A stretch of DNA of 63,278 nt from Muribaculaceae bacterium (GCA_009775265.1 VSPG01000009.1:1-63278), one strand, 5' to 3'; shown: positions 51,194 through 60,839, counted from the first letter of the stretch. Program-made: numbers and translations. The notes: generated from the sequence alone by a model not told the origin.

Positions 51194-51241
51194 GGCATCA
51201 TTTAAGAGGTTGTACAAATCTACAACCTCTTAAATGATGCC
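51194..51241 (-). terminator. Perfect 21-bp hairpin overlapping the radC stop codon
   Basis: 51194-51214 and 51221-51241 are exact complements with a CAAATC loop. The right arm contains the last codons and stop of radC. No T-run follows on the minus strand. It may act as a terminator or RNA-stability element. Confidence 0.7.
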
Positions 51242-51931
51242 TTCGTCGTGAAAGGAAAAGTATGAGCCTGATGCCACTATTATGTGGTCGTTGAGCCTGA
51301 TGTCGAAAAGGGCTGCTGCGTCGCGTATCTTCTTTGTGAGCGAGATGTCCTGCTGGCTGGGTCGCAGATTGCCCGACGGGTGGTTGTGGAATACGATGAT
51401 GGACGATGCGAGTTCCTCCAATGCGCCTTTCACGAGCAGGCGCACGTCCACGAACGTGCCCGACACTCCTCCCTGGCCAATGCGCCGCTCGGAGATTACA
51501 CGGTTGCTGCGGCTGAGGTACAGGACCCAGAACTCCTCATGCGGCAGCGGAGCGAGGCGGGGCGCCATGTAGCCGTAGGCGCCGGCGGACGATAGCAGTT
51601 GTGTGTCGTCGTCGCGTACGGCATCGGCCACGGTGCGTTCGCCGAGTTTCAGCGCCGCGAGCAGCGTAAGGGCTTTGGCCGGTCCGATGCCCTTGTAGCG
51701 GCGGCACATGTCTTTGACGCTCATACGCATCAGGCGTGACAGGTGGCCGCGGTTGTCGCGCAGGATGTCTTCGCTGAGCTGCACCACGTTTTTGCCCTGC
51801 ATGCCGGTGGCGAAAACGATGGCCATGAGTTCGGCGTCGCTGAGTGAGTCGAGGCCGTCGCGCATGGCTTTTTCGCGCGGTCGCACGGATGGGTCGAGGT
51901 CGCGCATGAGTATAGGGGTGTCGGTGCTCAT
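51230..51931 (-). CDS. radC: RadC-family JAB/MPN domain protein
   Basis: 233-aa protein with an N-terminal helix-hairpin-helix (LSDAELMAIVFATG, YKGIGPAKALTLLAALKLG) and a C-terminal JAMM/MPN metalloprotease-like domain with HNHPSGNLRPSQQD, metal ligands intact. Despite the name, a DNA-repair role is disputed; the molecular function is unknown. It is the last gene of the DUF4250-uvrD-nspC-GT2-radC run and its start overlaps the GT2 stop by 4 bp. Confidence 0.93.
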   Translation of the reverse strand: MSTDTPILMRDLDPSVRPREKAMRDGLDSLSDAELMAIVFATGMQGKNVVQLSEDILRDNRGHLSRLMRMSVKDMCRRYKGIGPAKALTLLAALKLGERTVADAVRDDDTQLLSSAGAYGYMAPRLAPLPHEEFWVLYLSRSNRVISERRIGQGGVSGTFVDVRLLVKGALEELASSIIVFHNHPSGNLRPSQQDISLTKKIRDAAALFDIRLNDHIIVASGSYFSFHDEGII

Positions 51932-52929
51932 TTTCCTTTGCGCAGGCGTATTTCCTCGTCAATGTCGCGGCCCCGTCGAAGCAGTATTTTAAGGAAGAAG
52001 GCTTTTATGAATCCGAGTCCGTAGCCCCAGAGCTGTATGCACGAGGCCGGGACGGCCAGAAATGCCACCCGCAGGCTGCGGCTTTGAATGAGTGCGGCTG
52101 TGAATATGGCAGCGAGCCACACTCCTAAAGGCAGGAGCCACCATGAAGAACACAGAGCCGACATGAGCAGCAGGGCCACGCAGCCGGCAACGAACACGGC
52201 GGGGAGGGTGTGGACAAGCTTTAGAGAACCGGGATAAAGCAGGTGGAGGGTAATGCGGCTCATGCCGAACACGTAGACCTGGCGGAAAAATTTGCCGAGG
52301 TTGCCGCGTCGTTTGTGCCACACGGGCACATCGCGCAGAAGGCCTATGCTGAAATCGTCGCGACGGATGCGTGTGCTCATGTCGATGTCCTCGGAAAACA
52401 TCTCCCGGAATCCTCCCACCCGTTCATAGACGCGCCGGCTGAATCCCATGTTGAATGTGCGCGGCACGAATTTCTCAAGCTGGACTTTTCCGCCGCGTAT
52501 ACCTCCTGTGGTGAGGAACGATGTCATGGCGAAGTTGATGGCTTTCTGCGTGTCGGAGAACGATTCGTGGGCGGCATCGGGACCTCCGAAGCAGTCGAGA
52601 GGAGTGGCTGAGAGAGCGCGGGCGAGGGTCTCGAAATATGATGGCGGAATCACGCAGTCGGAGTCGAAAAACACGAAATAGCTGCCGGAGGCGCGCTCCA
52701 TGCCGTAGTTGCGTGCGATGGAGCGTCCTTCGTTGTCTTTGGCGAAATATTTCACATCGAGTCCGCGGCCGAGGGCCTTATCTGCCTGCTGGCGGCATGG
52801 GACGGTAGAGCCGTCTTCCACGAGCACTACCTCGAAATTCCGTACGGTCTGCTTTTCAAGGCTGTCAAGCAGGTCGGCCACCTCGTCGGGGCGGTTGTAA
52901 ACGGGGATTATTATTGAAAATTCCGGCAT
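51928..52929 (-). CDS. Family 2 glycosyltransferase, membrane-anchored
   Basis: 333-aa GT-A enzyme. The N-terminal nucleotide-sugar domain has FSIIIPVYNRPDEVADLL, VEDGST and the DxD-like FFDSDC, and the acceptor loop MFSEDIDMSTRIRRD. Two to three hydrophobic segments at the C-terminus (LPAVFVAGCVALLLMSALCS, WWLLPLGVWLAAIFTAAL, VAFLAVPASCIQLWGYGLGF) anchor it in the inner membrane. The sugar and acceptor are unknown. It probably acts in envelope glycan synthesis. Confidence 0.9.
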   Translation of the reverse strand: MPEFSIIIPVYNRPDEVADLLDSLEKQTVRNFEVVLVEDGSTVPCRQQADKALGRGLDVKYFAKDNEGRSIARNYGMERASGSYFVFFDSDCVIPPSYFETLARALSATPLDCFGGPDAAHESFSDTQKAINFAMTSFLTTGGIRGGKVQLEKFVPRTFNMGFSRRVYERVGGFREMFSEDIDMSTRIRRDDFSIGLLRDVPVWHKRRGNLGKFFRQVYVFGMSRITLHLLYPGSLKLVHTLPAVFVAGCVALLLMSALCSSWWLLPLGVWLAAIFTAALIQSRSLRVAFLAVPASCIQLWGYGLGFIKAFFLKILLRRGRDIDEEIRLRKGK

Positions 52930-52941
52930 ATTCCAATGTTT

Positions 52942-54096
52942 TCAGCTCATTCGCGAGCGGTAATCGTCGTAGGTGAATTGTCGCAGCATTTCGATGCTTC
53001 CGTCGGCATGCTCCAGAGCGATGTCGGGGTGCTGGAGGCCATTGAACATTGTGGTCTTCACGGTGGTGTAGTGGTTCATGTCCTCAAGTGTCAGTCGGTC
53101 GCCGGCCTGCAAGGGGGCGGCGAATGTCCAGTCTCCCGTGAAGTCGCCGCTCAGGCATGAGTTGCCGCCGAGGCGGTAGGACGGCAGTGTGCCGTCGGGC
53201 TCGACGGCTTCTGTTATGGCGGGCTTGTAGGGCATCTCGAGGGTGTCGGGCATGTGGCATGCGAAAGATGCGTCGATGATGGCCGTGCGCACGCCGTCGT
53301 TCTCCATTACGTCGACGACGCTTGTGAGCAGGTCGCCGGTGCGCCATGTGAATGCGCTGCCGGGCTCGAGGATGACTTCTACGCCGGGATGGCGCTCGCG
53401 GAAGCTGAGCAGAGTGGCCACGAGAGCGTCGGTGTCGTAGCCTTCGCGCGTCATGAGGTGGCCGCCTCCCATATTCACCCATTTCACTTTGTCGAGCAGA
53501 TGGCCGAACTGCGACTCGAACGCTTCGAGCACAAGGCGCAGGTCGTCGGCCGACCCTTCGCACAGGGCGTGGAAATGAAGGCCTTCTATGCCGTCTGGCA
53601 GGCCGCCCGCGAGGGCTTCGGCCGGTTCGCCGAAACGCGAGCCGGGGAGTGCGGGGTTGTAGATGTCGGTTTCCACTACCGAGCAGCGCGGGTTGACTCG
53701 CAGTCCTGCCGAGATGTGGCTGTCGGGGCGGATGCTGTTCCACGCTTTCACTTTGTCGCCGAATCGCTGCCACTGGCCGAGCGAGTTGAATGTGATGTGT
53801 GTGCTCCCGGCGATGAATGTGTCTATTGTTTCGGGTGTATAGGCGGGTGTGTAGCTGTGCACGTCGTGTGTCAGGAACTCGTGGCCGAGACGCAGTTCGT
53901 TGAGCGAGCTGGCTGTGCACGCGATGCCGTATTCGCGCATTATGTGGAATGTGCGCCAAAGGGCGTTGGCCTTGAAGGCCATTATTATTTTTACTCCGGC
54001 ACGGCGATGGACGTCGGCTATCAGGTCGAGATTGCGGCGTAAGGCTGTTTCGCGCACAAGATATACGGGGGTGGATATGTTCCGGCGATTGAGCAT
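52942..54096 (-). CDS. nspC: Carboxynorspermidine/carboxyspermidine decarboxylase
   Basis: 384-aa PLP enzyme of the alanine racemase fold (fold type III) that produces spermidine or norspermidine in the alternative polyamine pathway. PLP lysine Lys42 is in IIMAFKANALW. Further landmarks are HFHALCEGSADDL, NMGGGHLMTREGYD, EPGSAFTWRTGDL and the C-terminal CLSGDFTGDW motif. The partner carboxyspermidine dehydrogenase is not in the window. It sits 3 bp after the uvrD-type helicase gene and 12 bp before the GT2. Confidence 0.93.
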   Translation of the reverse strand: MLNRRNISTPVYLVRETALRRNLDLIADVHRRAGVKIIMAFKANALWRTFHIMREYGIACTASSLNELRLGHEFLTHDVHSYTPAYTPETIDTFIAGSTHITFNSLGQWQRFGDKVKAWNSIRPDSHISAGLRVNPRCSVVETDIYNPALPGSRFGEPAEALAGGLPDGIEGLHFHALCEGSADDLRLVLEAFESQFGHLLDKVKWVNMGGGHLMTREGYDTDALVATLLSFRERHPGVEVILEPGSAFTWRTGDLLTSVVDVMENDGVRTAIIDASFACHMPDTLEMPYKPAITEAVEPDGTLPSYRLGGNSCLSGDFTGDWTFAAPLQAGDRLTLEDMNHYTTVKTTMFNGLQHPDIALEHADGSIEMLRQFTYDDYRSRMS

Positions 54097-54099
54097 ATG

Positions 54100-56421
54100 T
54101 CAGGACAATATTTTGAATTTTGCGAATTTAAGAAGCAGCACACGCGGCTCTACCTGGTCGAACTGCACGCGGATGCGGTGGTCGAGAGCTGATGTGTCAA
54201 CTTCGAGAACGGTGCCCCGACCGAAGCGCTGGTGCTCGATTACGGAGCCTGTGCGGAGTTCCGATGTGCTGTGCAGGGTGTAGTCGGCTCCTGCGGCTGC
54301 GGCAGCCCGCGGGGCGGGTTGTGGTGCTGCTGTCGGTTGTGGCTGAGGACGTCCGGGGCGGACTGAAGCCGAGTGGAAACTTTCGCGGAACGAGGACGCG
54401 TCGCGTGTCGGACCGGCGATGGTGGCCCCGGAGGTCATGCGCAGATAGCGGGGATCTATGTCGCGCAGAAAACGCGATGGCGAGCATGTCTTTGTCTGCC
54501 CGTTGACGAACCTCGACCCTGCGTAGCTGATCATGCAGAAACGCTTGGCGCGCGTAAGCGCCACGTACATCAGACGCCGTTCTTCCTCCACGCCCTGCGG
54601 CGAGTCGTAGCTCATGACCGAGGGAAGCAGTTCTTCCTCTGCTCCGACTATGAACACGTTGCCGAATTCGAGACCTTTGGCGGCGTGTATGGTCATGAGT
54701 GTGACGCGCTCTGCGGCGCCGTCTTCGGGGTCTTTGGAATCCTGGTCGGTGGCGAGCGACACCTCGGTGAGGAATGCCGCCATTCCGGCGTCGGTGCTGT
54801 CGGCGCCTTGCTCGCGTTTGTCGGCCACGAACTGGCGCAGGCCGTTGAGCAGTTCCTGGAGGTTTTCTATCTGCGATATGCTTTCGGGGGTCTTGTCGTG
54901 TACGAGGTTGCTTACGAGTTGTGTGCGGCCGATTATATATTCGGCGAGTTCGTCGGCGGGCATGTTTTTTTCCGCATGGTCGGAAAACTCGTAAATGAGG
55001 TCGTGGAAGCGGTCAAGCTTGGCACGGGTGCCACGGTTGATTTCGAGCGGGTGCATGTCGGGCTGCGAAAGCACTTGCCACAGGCTGCAACTGTCGCGCA
55101 TGGCTGCCGCAGTGAGTTTTTTCAGAGTGGTTTCGCCGATGCCGCGTGCAGGGGTGTTGATGATGCGGCGTATGGCCTCGTCGTCGTCGGGGTTGACGCT
55201 CAGACGCAGATATGCCACGGCGTCTTTGATTTCTTTTCGCTGGTAGAATGCAAGGCCGCCGTAGATGCGGTATGGGATGTTGCGCTTGCGCAGGGCTTCT
55301 TCGAGTATGCGGCTCTGTGCGTTTGTGCGGTACAGCAAGGCGAACTCCTCGTAGCTGTCGCCGCTGTTCATGCGCAGCTGGCTGAGGCGGTTGGCCACGA
55401 GAAACCCTTCCTCGTAGTCGCTGTAGGCCCGCACCACTTCGATGCGCTGGCCTTCGTCGCCGGTGGTGAATACTTCTTTGGGTATGCCTTCGCGGTTTTT
55501 GGCAATAAGCGTGTTGGCCGCGCCGAGTATGTTGCCCGTGGAGCGGTAGTTTTGTTCGAGTTTGAAAACTTCGAGAGTAGGGTAGGCTTTGCGCAGGTTG
55601 AGAATGTTGCGTATGTTGGCTCCGCGGAAGCTGTAGATGCTTTGCGCGTCGTCGCCTACGACACACAGGCGTCCCGATTCGCGGGTAAGTTGTGACACAA
55701 TGAGATGCTGGGCGAAATTGGTGTCCTGGTATTCGTCCACAAGCACGTAACGAAAAAACTCCTGATAGTGGCGGAGCACTTCGGGGTGGTCGCGCATCAG
55801 CACGTTGGTGTGGTAGAGCAGATCGTCGAAGTCCATGGCGTCGGCAGTGTGGCAGCGGTCGCGGTAGGCCTTGTAGATTTCGGCTGTGCGCGGTCGACGG
55901 GCCCGGCGGTCCGCTTCTGTCAGCTCGCGGTCGAGAGAGTATGCTTCAGGCGATATGAGTGCGTTTTTTGCAGTGGAGATGTCGCAGGCTATGGCCGCGG
56001 GTTTGTATATTTTTTCATCAAGATCCATGGCACGGACGATGCTGCGTATGAGGGCGCGCGAGTCGGCGGTGTCGTAGATGGTGTAGCTGCTTTTGAAGCC
56101 GAGCAGCCCGGCGTGGTTGCGGAGTAGGCGTGCGAAAATGCTGTGGAATGTGCCCATCCACAGGCGCGACGCCACGTCGTCGCCGGCCATGGCGCTTATG
56201 CGCTCACGCATCTCGCGTGCGGCCTTGTTGGTGAATGTGAGCGCCATTATGCGCCATGGCTCCACGCCTTGCGCCAGCAGGTGGGCTATCTTGCAGGTGA
56301 TGACCCGCGTCTTGCCGGAACCGGCTCCGGCAATGACGAGTTGCGGGCCGTCGCCGTATAATACGGCGGCTCGCTGGGCATCGTTGAGGTTGTGCAGATA
56401 TGAGGGTTCGGTGTCGGTCAT
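54100..56421 (-). CDS. UvrD/PcrA-type ATP-dependent DNA helicase
   Basis: 773-aa superfamily 1A 3'-5' helicase for repair and replication restart. It has Walker A GAGSGKTR, motif Ia LTFTNKAAREMRERI, motif II DEYQDTN, motif III GDDAQSIYSFRGA, motif IV QNYRSTGNIL, and motif VI near ALTRAKRFCMISYA. A C-terminal Tudor-like tail (FDQVEPRVLLLKFAKFKIL) points to PcrA/UvrD rather than Rep. Its start adjoins the stop of the DUF4250 gene (TAAATG), and nspC follows 3 bp after its stop. Confidence 0.95.
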   Translation of the reverse strand: MTDTEPSYLHNLNDAQRAAVLYGDGPQLVIAGAGSGKTRVITCKIAHLLAQGVEPWRIMALTFTNKAAREMRERISAMAGDDVASRLWMGTFHSIFARLLRNHAGLLGFKSSYTIYDTADSRALIRSIVRAMDLDEKIYKPAAIACDISTAKNALISPEAYSLDRELTEADRRARRPRTAEIYKAYRDRCHTADAMDFDDLLYHTNVLMRDHPEVLRHYQEFFRYVLVDEYQDTNFAQHLIVSQLTRESGRLCVVGDDAQSIYSFRGANIRNILNLRKAYPTLEVFKLEQNYRSTGNILGAANTLIAKNREGIPKEVFTTGDEGQRIEVVRAYSDYEEGFLVANRLSQLRMNSGDSYEEFALLYRTNAQSRILEEALRKRNIPYRIYGGLAFYQRKEIKDAVAYLRLSVNPDDDEAIRRIINTPARGIGETTLKKLTAAAMRDSCSLWQVLSQPDMHPLEINRGTRAKLDRFHDLIYEFSDHAEKNMPADELAEYIIGRTQLVSNLVHDKTPESISQIENLQELLNGLRQFVADKREQGADSTDAGMAAFLTEVSLATDQDSKDPEDGAAERVTLMTIHAAKGLEFGNVFIVGAEEELLPSVMSYDSPQGVEEERRLMYVALTRAKRFCMISYAGSRFVNGQTKTCSPSRFLRDIDPRYLRMTSGATIAGPTRDASSFRESFHSASVRPGRPQPQPTAAPQPAPRAAAAAGADYTLHSTSELRTGSVIEHQRFGRGTVLEVDTSALDHRIRVQFDQVEPRVLLLKFAKFKILS

Positions 56422-56601
56422 TTACCAGAAGCGGTTGTGTGTGGCGGAATATTCGAATCCTGCTTCGGCCATGCGGCTGATAAGTTCGTCGCGGTCGAGC
56501 TGCATGTCGTCGCACATCTCGTCGAGCGACGTGTAGCTGTCGCGCAGTTTCATGTTGATGTAGCTCAGCAGCATGGCTGGGTCTTGTGGCAGTCGGTCCA
56601 T
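56422..56601 (-). CDS. DUF4250-family small protein (59 aa)
   Basis: 59-aa cytoplasmic protein that starts MDRLPQDPAMLLSYINMKLR and has a helix-turn-helix-like second half (SLDEMCDDMQLDRDELISRM). It fits the DUF4250 family, common next to other genes in gut Firmicutes and Bacteroidota and of unknown function. It begins at 56601; a longer antisense-like frame was rejected. Its stop abuts the helicase start, so it is the first gene of that operon. A TACATTTG box at 56629-56636 (minus strand) fits a promoter -7 element 28 bp upstream. Confidence 0.82.
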   Translation of the reverse strand: MDRLPQDPAMLLSYINMKLRDSYTSLDEMCDDMQLDRDELISRMAEAGFEYSATHNRFW

Positions 56602-56684
56602 ATGGTCGGTGATGAAAAAACGATGATACAAATGTACGCAATATCGCCGATATTTATGCATTATGCTGCAAAAAATGCCGGATT

Positions 56685-57722
56685 TCAGTCGGGATATACG
56701 GCTATTTTTATCACTCCGTCGGCGCGGGATTCGAACAGCCGGTAGGCTTCGTCTATTTCCGAAAGCGGGTAGCGGTGGGTGATAAGCGGGGTGGTGTCTA
56801 TTTTTCCGTCGGCAATAAGGGCGAGTATCCGGGCGCAGTCGCATCCGTCCACTCCGCCCGTCTTGAACGTGAGGTTTTTTCCGTACATGTCGGGCAAGGG
56901 CAGGAGTTGCGGGCGGTCGTACAACGCGACTATGGTGACGATTGCGTTGGGGCGTGCGCATCGCCATGCCAGCTCGAAGGAGGTGTCGCTTCCGGCGGCC
57001 TCTATCACTCGGTCGGCGCCGCCGTGGGCGCTCATGGCTATTGTGGTGTCGAGGCAGCAGTCGGGCGTGGTCAGAATCACCCCGGGATAGTGTTCTGCAA
57101 CGAATGCGCGTCGCCGCTCTGATGTTTCGCACACGATGATTCTCCCGGGACTGTGCAGCATGGCGCATTGAAGAATGCATAGCCCGGTGGGTCCGGCGCC
57201 TATTATCAACACTGTGTCGCCGGGCGCGATTTCCGATATTTTTGCCGCCCAGTAGCCTGTGGAGAGTATGTCGCCCGTGAAAAGCGCCTGTTCGTCGGAG
57301 ACCTCGTCCGGAATTGGCGTGAGGGCGCAGTCGGCATATGGCACGCGCACGCGTTCGGCCTGCGTGCCGTCGATGCGGCAGCCGATAGCCCATCCGCCGT
57401 CGTCGGCTTCGCAGTTGTTGACATACCCCTGTTTGCAGAAAAAACATTTGCCGCAGAAGCTTTCTACGTTGACGGCTACACGGTCGCCTGGTTTTACGTG
57501 GCGCACGCAGGCTCCGGCCGCTTCCACTATACCTACGGCTTCGTGGCCTACGGTTATGCCTTTTACCGCGCGTGGCACGCTGCCGTGTTTTATGTGCAGA
57601 TCGCTGGCGCATATGCTGCTGAGTGTAACGCGCACGATGGCGTCGCCGCAGTCGAGCGGTTCGGGGTCGGCTTTTTCAGTAAGGCGGAATGTGCCTTTGT
57701 CTATGTAGGTGTATGCTCTCAT
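56685..57722 (-). CDS. Zinc-dependent medium-chain alcohol dehydrogenase
   Basis: 345-aa NAD(P)-dependent MDR dehydrogenase. Catalytic zinc ligands Cys38 (in CASDLH) and His60-Glu61 (GHEAVG) are present, as is the structural zinc site Cys90, Cys93, Cys96, Cys104 (CGKCFFCKQGYVNNC). A Rossmann dinucleotide loop GAGPTG follows. The family includes threonine, sorbitol and isopropanol dehydrogenases; the substrate cannot be told from the sequence. It is a single gene with a good promoter at 57742-57773, itself placed inside the terminator region of secDF. Confidence 0.9.
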   Translation of the reverse strand: MRAYTYIDKGTFRLTEKADPEPLDCGDAIVRVTLSSICASDLHIKHGSVPRAVKGITVGHEAVGIVEAAGACVRHVKPGDRVAVNVESFCGKCFFCKQGYVNNCEADDGGWAIGCRIDGTQAERVRVPYADCALTPIPDEVSDEQALFTGDILSTGYWAAKISEIAPGDTVLIIGAGPTGLCILQCAMLHSPGRIIVCETSERRRAFVAEHYPGVILTTPDCCLDTTIAMSAHGGADRVIEAAGSDTSFELAWRCARPNAIVTIVALYDRPQLLPLPDMYGKNLTFKTGGVDGCDCARILALIADGKIDTTPLITHRYPLSEIDEAYRLFESRADGVIKIAVYPD

Positions 57723-57741
57723 CTGAAAAGTTCTTTTGGTG

Positions 57742-57773
57742 CGAATTTACGACACATTCGGGAAAATGTCAAA
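57742..57773 (-). promoter_or_regulatory. Promoter of the alcohol dehydrogenase
   Basis: On the minus strand TTTG (57770-57773), a 20-bp spacer and TAAATTCG (57742-57749, one mismatch to TAnnTTTG) lie 19 bp before the start codon. Confidence 0.7.
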
Positions 57774-57776
57774 ATA

Positions 57777-57807
57777 AAAGCCTGCCACGGTTTGCGCGGC
57801 AGGCTTT
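57777..57807 (-). terminator. secDF terminator
   Basis: AAAGCCTGCC at 57777-57786 pairs with GGCAGGCTTT at 57798-57807; an inner CGG/CG pairing shortens the loop. It lies 24 bp past the secDF stop and adjoins the next promoter. Confidence 0.85.
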
Positions 57808-57831
57808 GGATGATGTGATGAAGGGGCGGAT

Positions 57832-60705
57832 TTATTTCTTCACTGCTTTGTTGCGACGGGCGTCGGTGAGGTAAGCGACGGGCGCAGCCACATAGATGGT
57901 GGCAAGGGTGCCGACGATTACGCCGAGAAGCATCGCGAAAGTGAAGCTGCGGATGGCATCACCACCGAGGATGAAGATGCAGAGCAGCACGAGAAGGGTC
58001 GAGCCCGAGGTCATGATGGTACGGCCGAGGGTCGAGTTGATGGAGGAGTTGATGGTGGTGAAGAAGTCCTGTTTGGGATAGAGGCCTACATTTTCGCGCA
58101 CACGGTCGAACACTACCACGGTGTCATTGATCTGGTAACCGATGACGGTGAGGATGGCGGCGATGAATGTCTGGTCTATTTCCATTGCAAAGGGCAGTAC
58201 GCCATAGAGCAGGGAGTACAGGCCGATGATGGAGAACGCGGTGAATGCCACAGCGGCGAGTGCACCGAGGGAGAATGCCACGTTGTGGAAACGTACCAGG
58301 ATGTAGAGGAACATCGCGATGAGCGATATAATCACGGCAATGTAAGCGTCGGTGCGCATGTCGTTGGCCACGGTAGGACCTACTTTCTGCGAGCTTACAA
58401 TGCCCTGGCTTGCGTCGGTGGTGGAGAACTCGGCGTCGCTCATGCCTTCGCGGAGGTAGGGCTTGAGCACTTTGAAGAGCTTGCCGGTGATTTCTTTTTC
58501 GGTGTCTTCGTTCTCGTCGTTAATCTTGTAGTTGGTGGATACACGCACCTGGTTGGAACTTTCGATGGTGATGACGCTCACGGATGCTCCGTCGAATTCC
58601 TGTGCGAGTGCCTGCTGCAGTTCGACAGTGCTGACGGGCTGCTCGAATTTCACCACGTAGTTGCGGCCGCCGGAGAAGTCGATGCCCTGGTTGAGGCCGC
58701 GCATGAACAGCGACGCCACTACTATCAGTGCGAGAGCGCCGGCGATGCTGAAGCTGAGTTTGCGCTGGGAGAGGAAGTTGATGTTGGAGTTGACGAACAT
58801 CTTGCGCGATACGCCGGTGGTGAAAGTCATGTTTTGGAAAGAACCGAGTTTACCGAACCATGTGAAGAACACGCGGCTGAGGAACACGGCTGTGAAGAAC
58901 GAGCAGACAAGGCCGATGATGAGGGTGGTGGCGAAGCCCTTGATGGGGCCTGTGCCGAAAAGCAGCAGGATTATGCCTGTGATGATGGACGTGAGGTTGG
59001 AGTCGAAGATGGCGGAGAATGCATTGCTGTAGCCGTCGGAGATGGCGGTGCGCAGGTTCTTGCCGGCGCGGAGTTCTTCTTTGGTGCGTTCGAATATGAG
59101 CACGTTGGCGTCGACAGCCATACCGAGCGAGAGCACGATACCGGCGATGCCGCTCATGGTGAGCACAGCCTGGAAGGATGCAAGTATGCCGAGGGTGAAG
59201 AAAAGGTTGCACAGAAGGCAGATGTTGGCTACGAGGCCGGGGATGACTCCGTAGAACACCATCATGAACGCCATAAGAAGCACGAGTGCCACGAGGAAGG
59301 AGGTGAAGCCTTTCTCGATGGCCTGCTTGCCGAGCGACGGGCCGATAACCATATCGCTGATGATGTGTACTTTTGCGTCCATTTTACCACTCTTGAGCAC
59401 GTTTGCAAGGTCTTTTGCCTCTTCAAGCGAGAAGTCGCCGGTGATGCTGGACGAGCCGCCTTCGATTGCGGTGTTTACATTGGGTGCGGAGTATACCTTG
59501 TCGTCAAGCACGATGGCTACCTGGCGGTTGATGTTGGCGGCTGTGATGCGTGCCCAGGCGCGTGCGCCTTCGGGGTTCATACGCATCGATACCTCGTTGC
59601 CGCGCAGGGGGTCGTAGTCGCTGCTTGCGTCGCTCACGGCTTTACCGTCAAGAGCGGGCTTGCCGCCGGGGGAGCGCAGAGCGTAGAGGGCGTAGCCGAA
59701 GTTGGTTTCCTGGCCGTTGGCGTCGGTGCGGGTGGAGGGTTTGATGCTCCAGCGCAGCTTGAGGTCGCTGGGAAGGAGGTTTTTGGCGGTGTTGCTTGCG
59801 AGCAACTCGTCGATAGCGGCCATGGCGCGTGCGTCGGGGGCGTAGCCCACGGTTGCGCCGTAGCCGGGATTCTGCAGCATGGCTGCGAGGGGAGCGGCGT
59901 TGTATGCGCTGTCTGCTGCGAGGCGTGCGGCAGTGTTGGCAAGCGCGGAACCGATCTGGTCGACGGTGTAGGTTTCGTAGAATTCAAGGTTGGCGGAGCG
60001 CTGGAGCAGGTCGCGCACGCGTTCGTGATCCTTTACGCCGGGAAGTTCGAGCAGAATCTGTCCGTCTTTGCCCTGAAGCACCTGGATGTTGGGCGATACT
60101 ACACCGAACTGGTCGATACGGTTGCGGAGCACGTTGGTCGCGGAGTTGTCCACGCGGTCTTTCACTTCTGCTTTGAGTTTGTCGCGAACGGCATCGTCGG
60201 CCGAACCGGCGCTTACGAGGCCCTGGAACACGACGGAGAAGTCGGCCTGCGGGCGGCGCTGGCGGTAGTCGCTCACGAATGCGCCCACGAAGTCTTCGGT
60301 GGCGTGGGTGTTGACGGCTGCCTGTGCGGCTGCTATGGCCGATTCGAACACGGAGTCGGTGTCGCCGCTCTTCATGCTGCGGAGCATGTCGGGCATATCT
60401 ACCTGGAGGATTACGTTCATGCCGCCTTTGAGGTCGAGGCCGAGGCCTACGCCCCATTTGCGTACGTCATTGAGAGTGTATCCGAGATAAACTTTCTGCT
60501 CGCCGAGCGAGTCCATGTAGTGTTTGTAAGCCTGGTTGTAGGCAGCGTCGTCGTTGTCGCCGGATTCAATGAGCGCGTACTGCTCGGCCTTGCTTTCATG
60601 CTTGCTGGAAATCAGCGAGAATGAGAGATAGAACAAGCACACTACGGCCAAGAAAATAGCAATGACACCGGCAACGATGGTGCCCAGTTTTCCTTTGCTT
60701 TGCAT
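57832..60705 (-). CDS. secDF: Protein-export membrane protein SecDF (fused)
   Basis: 957-aa RND-type protein that uses the proton gradient to pull exported proteins out of the SecYEG channel. The SecD half (residues 1-~640) starts with one span (LGTIVAGVIAIFLAVVCLFYL), then GLDLKGGMNVILQVDMP and a five-span block with AVDANVLIFERTKEEL. The SecF half has GIDFSGGRNYVVKFEQP, GYQINDTVVVFDRVREN and the closing span. Both aspartate/arginine relay motifs are present. The one-gene fusion is normal for Bacteroidota. A TATATTTG box at 60762-60769 (minus strand) lies 56 bp upstream. Confidence 0.96.
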   Translation of the reverse strand: MQSKGKLGTIVAGVIAIFLAVVCLFYLSFSLISSKHESKAEQYALIESGDNDDAAYNQAYKHYMDSLGEQKVYLGYTLNDVRKWGVGLGLDLKGGMNVILQVDMPDMLRSMKSGDTDSVFESAIAAAQAAVNTHATEDFVGAFVSDYRQRRPQADFSVVFQGLVSAGSADDAVRDKLKAEVKDRVDNSATNVLRNRIDQFGVVSPNIQVLQGKDGQILLELPGVKDHERVRDLLQRSANLEFYETYTVDQIGSALANTAARLAADSAYNAAPLAAMLQNPGYGATVGYAPDARAMAAIDELLASNTAKNLLPSDLKLRWSIKPSTRTDANGQETNFGYALYALRSPGGKPALDGKAVSDASSDYDPLRGNEVSMRMNPEGARAWARITAANINRQVAIVLDDKVYSAPNVNTAIEGGSSSITGDFSLEEAKDLANVLKSGKMDAKVHIISDMVIGPSLGKQAIEKGFTSFLVALVLLMAFMMVFYGVIPGLVANICLLCNLFFTLGILASFQAVLTMSGIAGIVLSLGMAVDANVLIFERTKEELRAGKNLRTAISDGYSNAFSAIFDSNLTSIITGIILLLFGTGPIKGFATTLIIGLVCSFFTAVFLSRVFFTWFGKLGSFQNMTFTTGVSRKMFVNSNINFLSQRKLSFSIAGALALIVVASLFMRGLNQGIDFSGGRNYVVKFEQPVSTVELQQALAQEFDGASVSVITIESSNQVRVSTNYKINDENEDTEKEITGKLFKVLKPYLREGMSDAEFSTTDASQGIVSSQKVGPTVANDMRTDAYIAVIISLIAMFLYILVRFHNVAFSLGALAAVAFTAFSIIGLYSLLYGVLPFAMEIDQTFIAAILTVIGYQINDTVVVFDRVRENVGLYPKQDFFTTINSSINSTLGRTIMTSGSTLLVLLCIFILGGDAIRSFTFAMLLGVIVGTLATIYVAAPVAYLTDARRNKAVKK

Positions 60706-60839
60706 GTGATTGATTAAGTTAGAATATGATTAAAAATTTATTATTTCAGTTTTTCGGCTCGCAAATATAGCGTTTTTTCCTGACATATATAGTGTCGACA
60801 GGCGATTTTCTGCAAATTGCCGCGTTGCGTGTGTAAAAG

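Noticed and set aside
56422..57612. 396-codon frame containing the DUF4250 protein at its end
   Set aside because: All but the last 59 codons are out of frame with, and overlap, the zinc alcohol dehydrogenase; only the DUF4250 part resembles protein.
58285..60624. 779-codon plus-strand frame opposite secDF
   Set aside because: Antisense shadow with repetitive Glu/Gly/Val/His composition and no domain.
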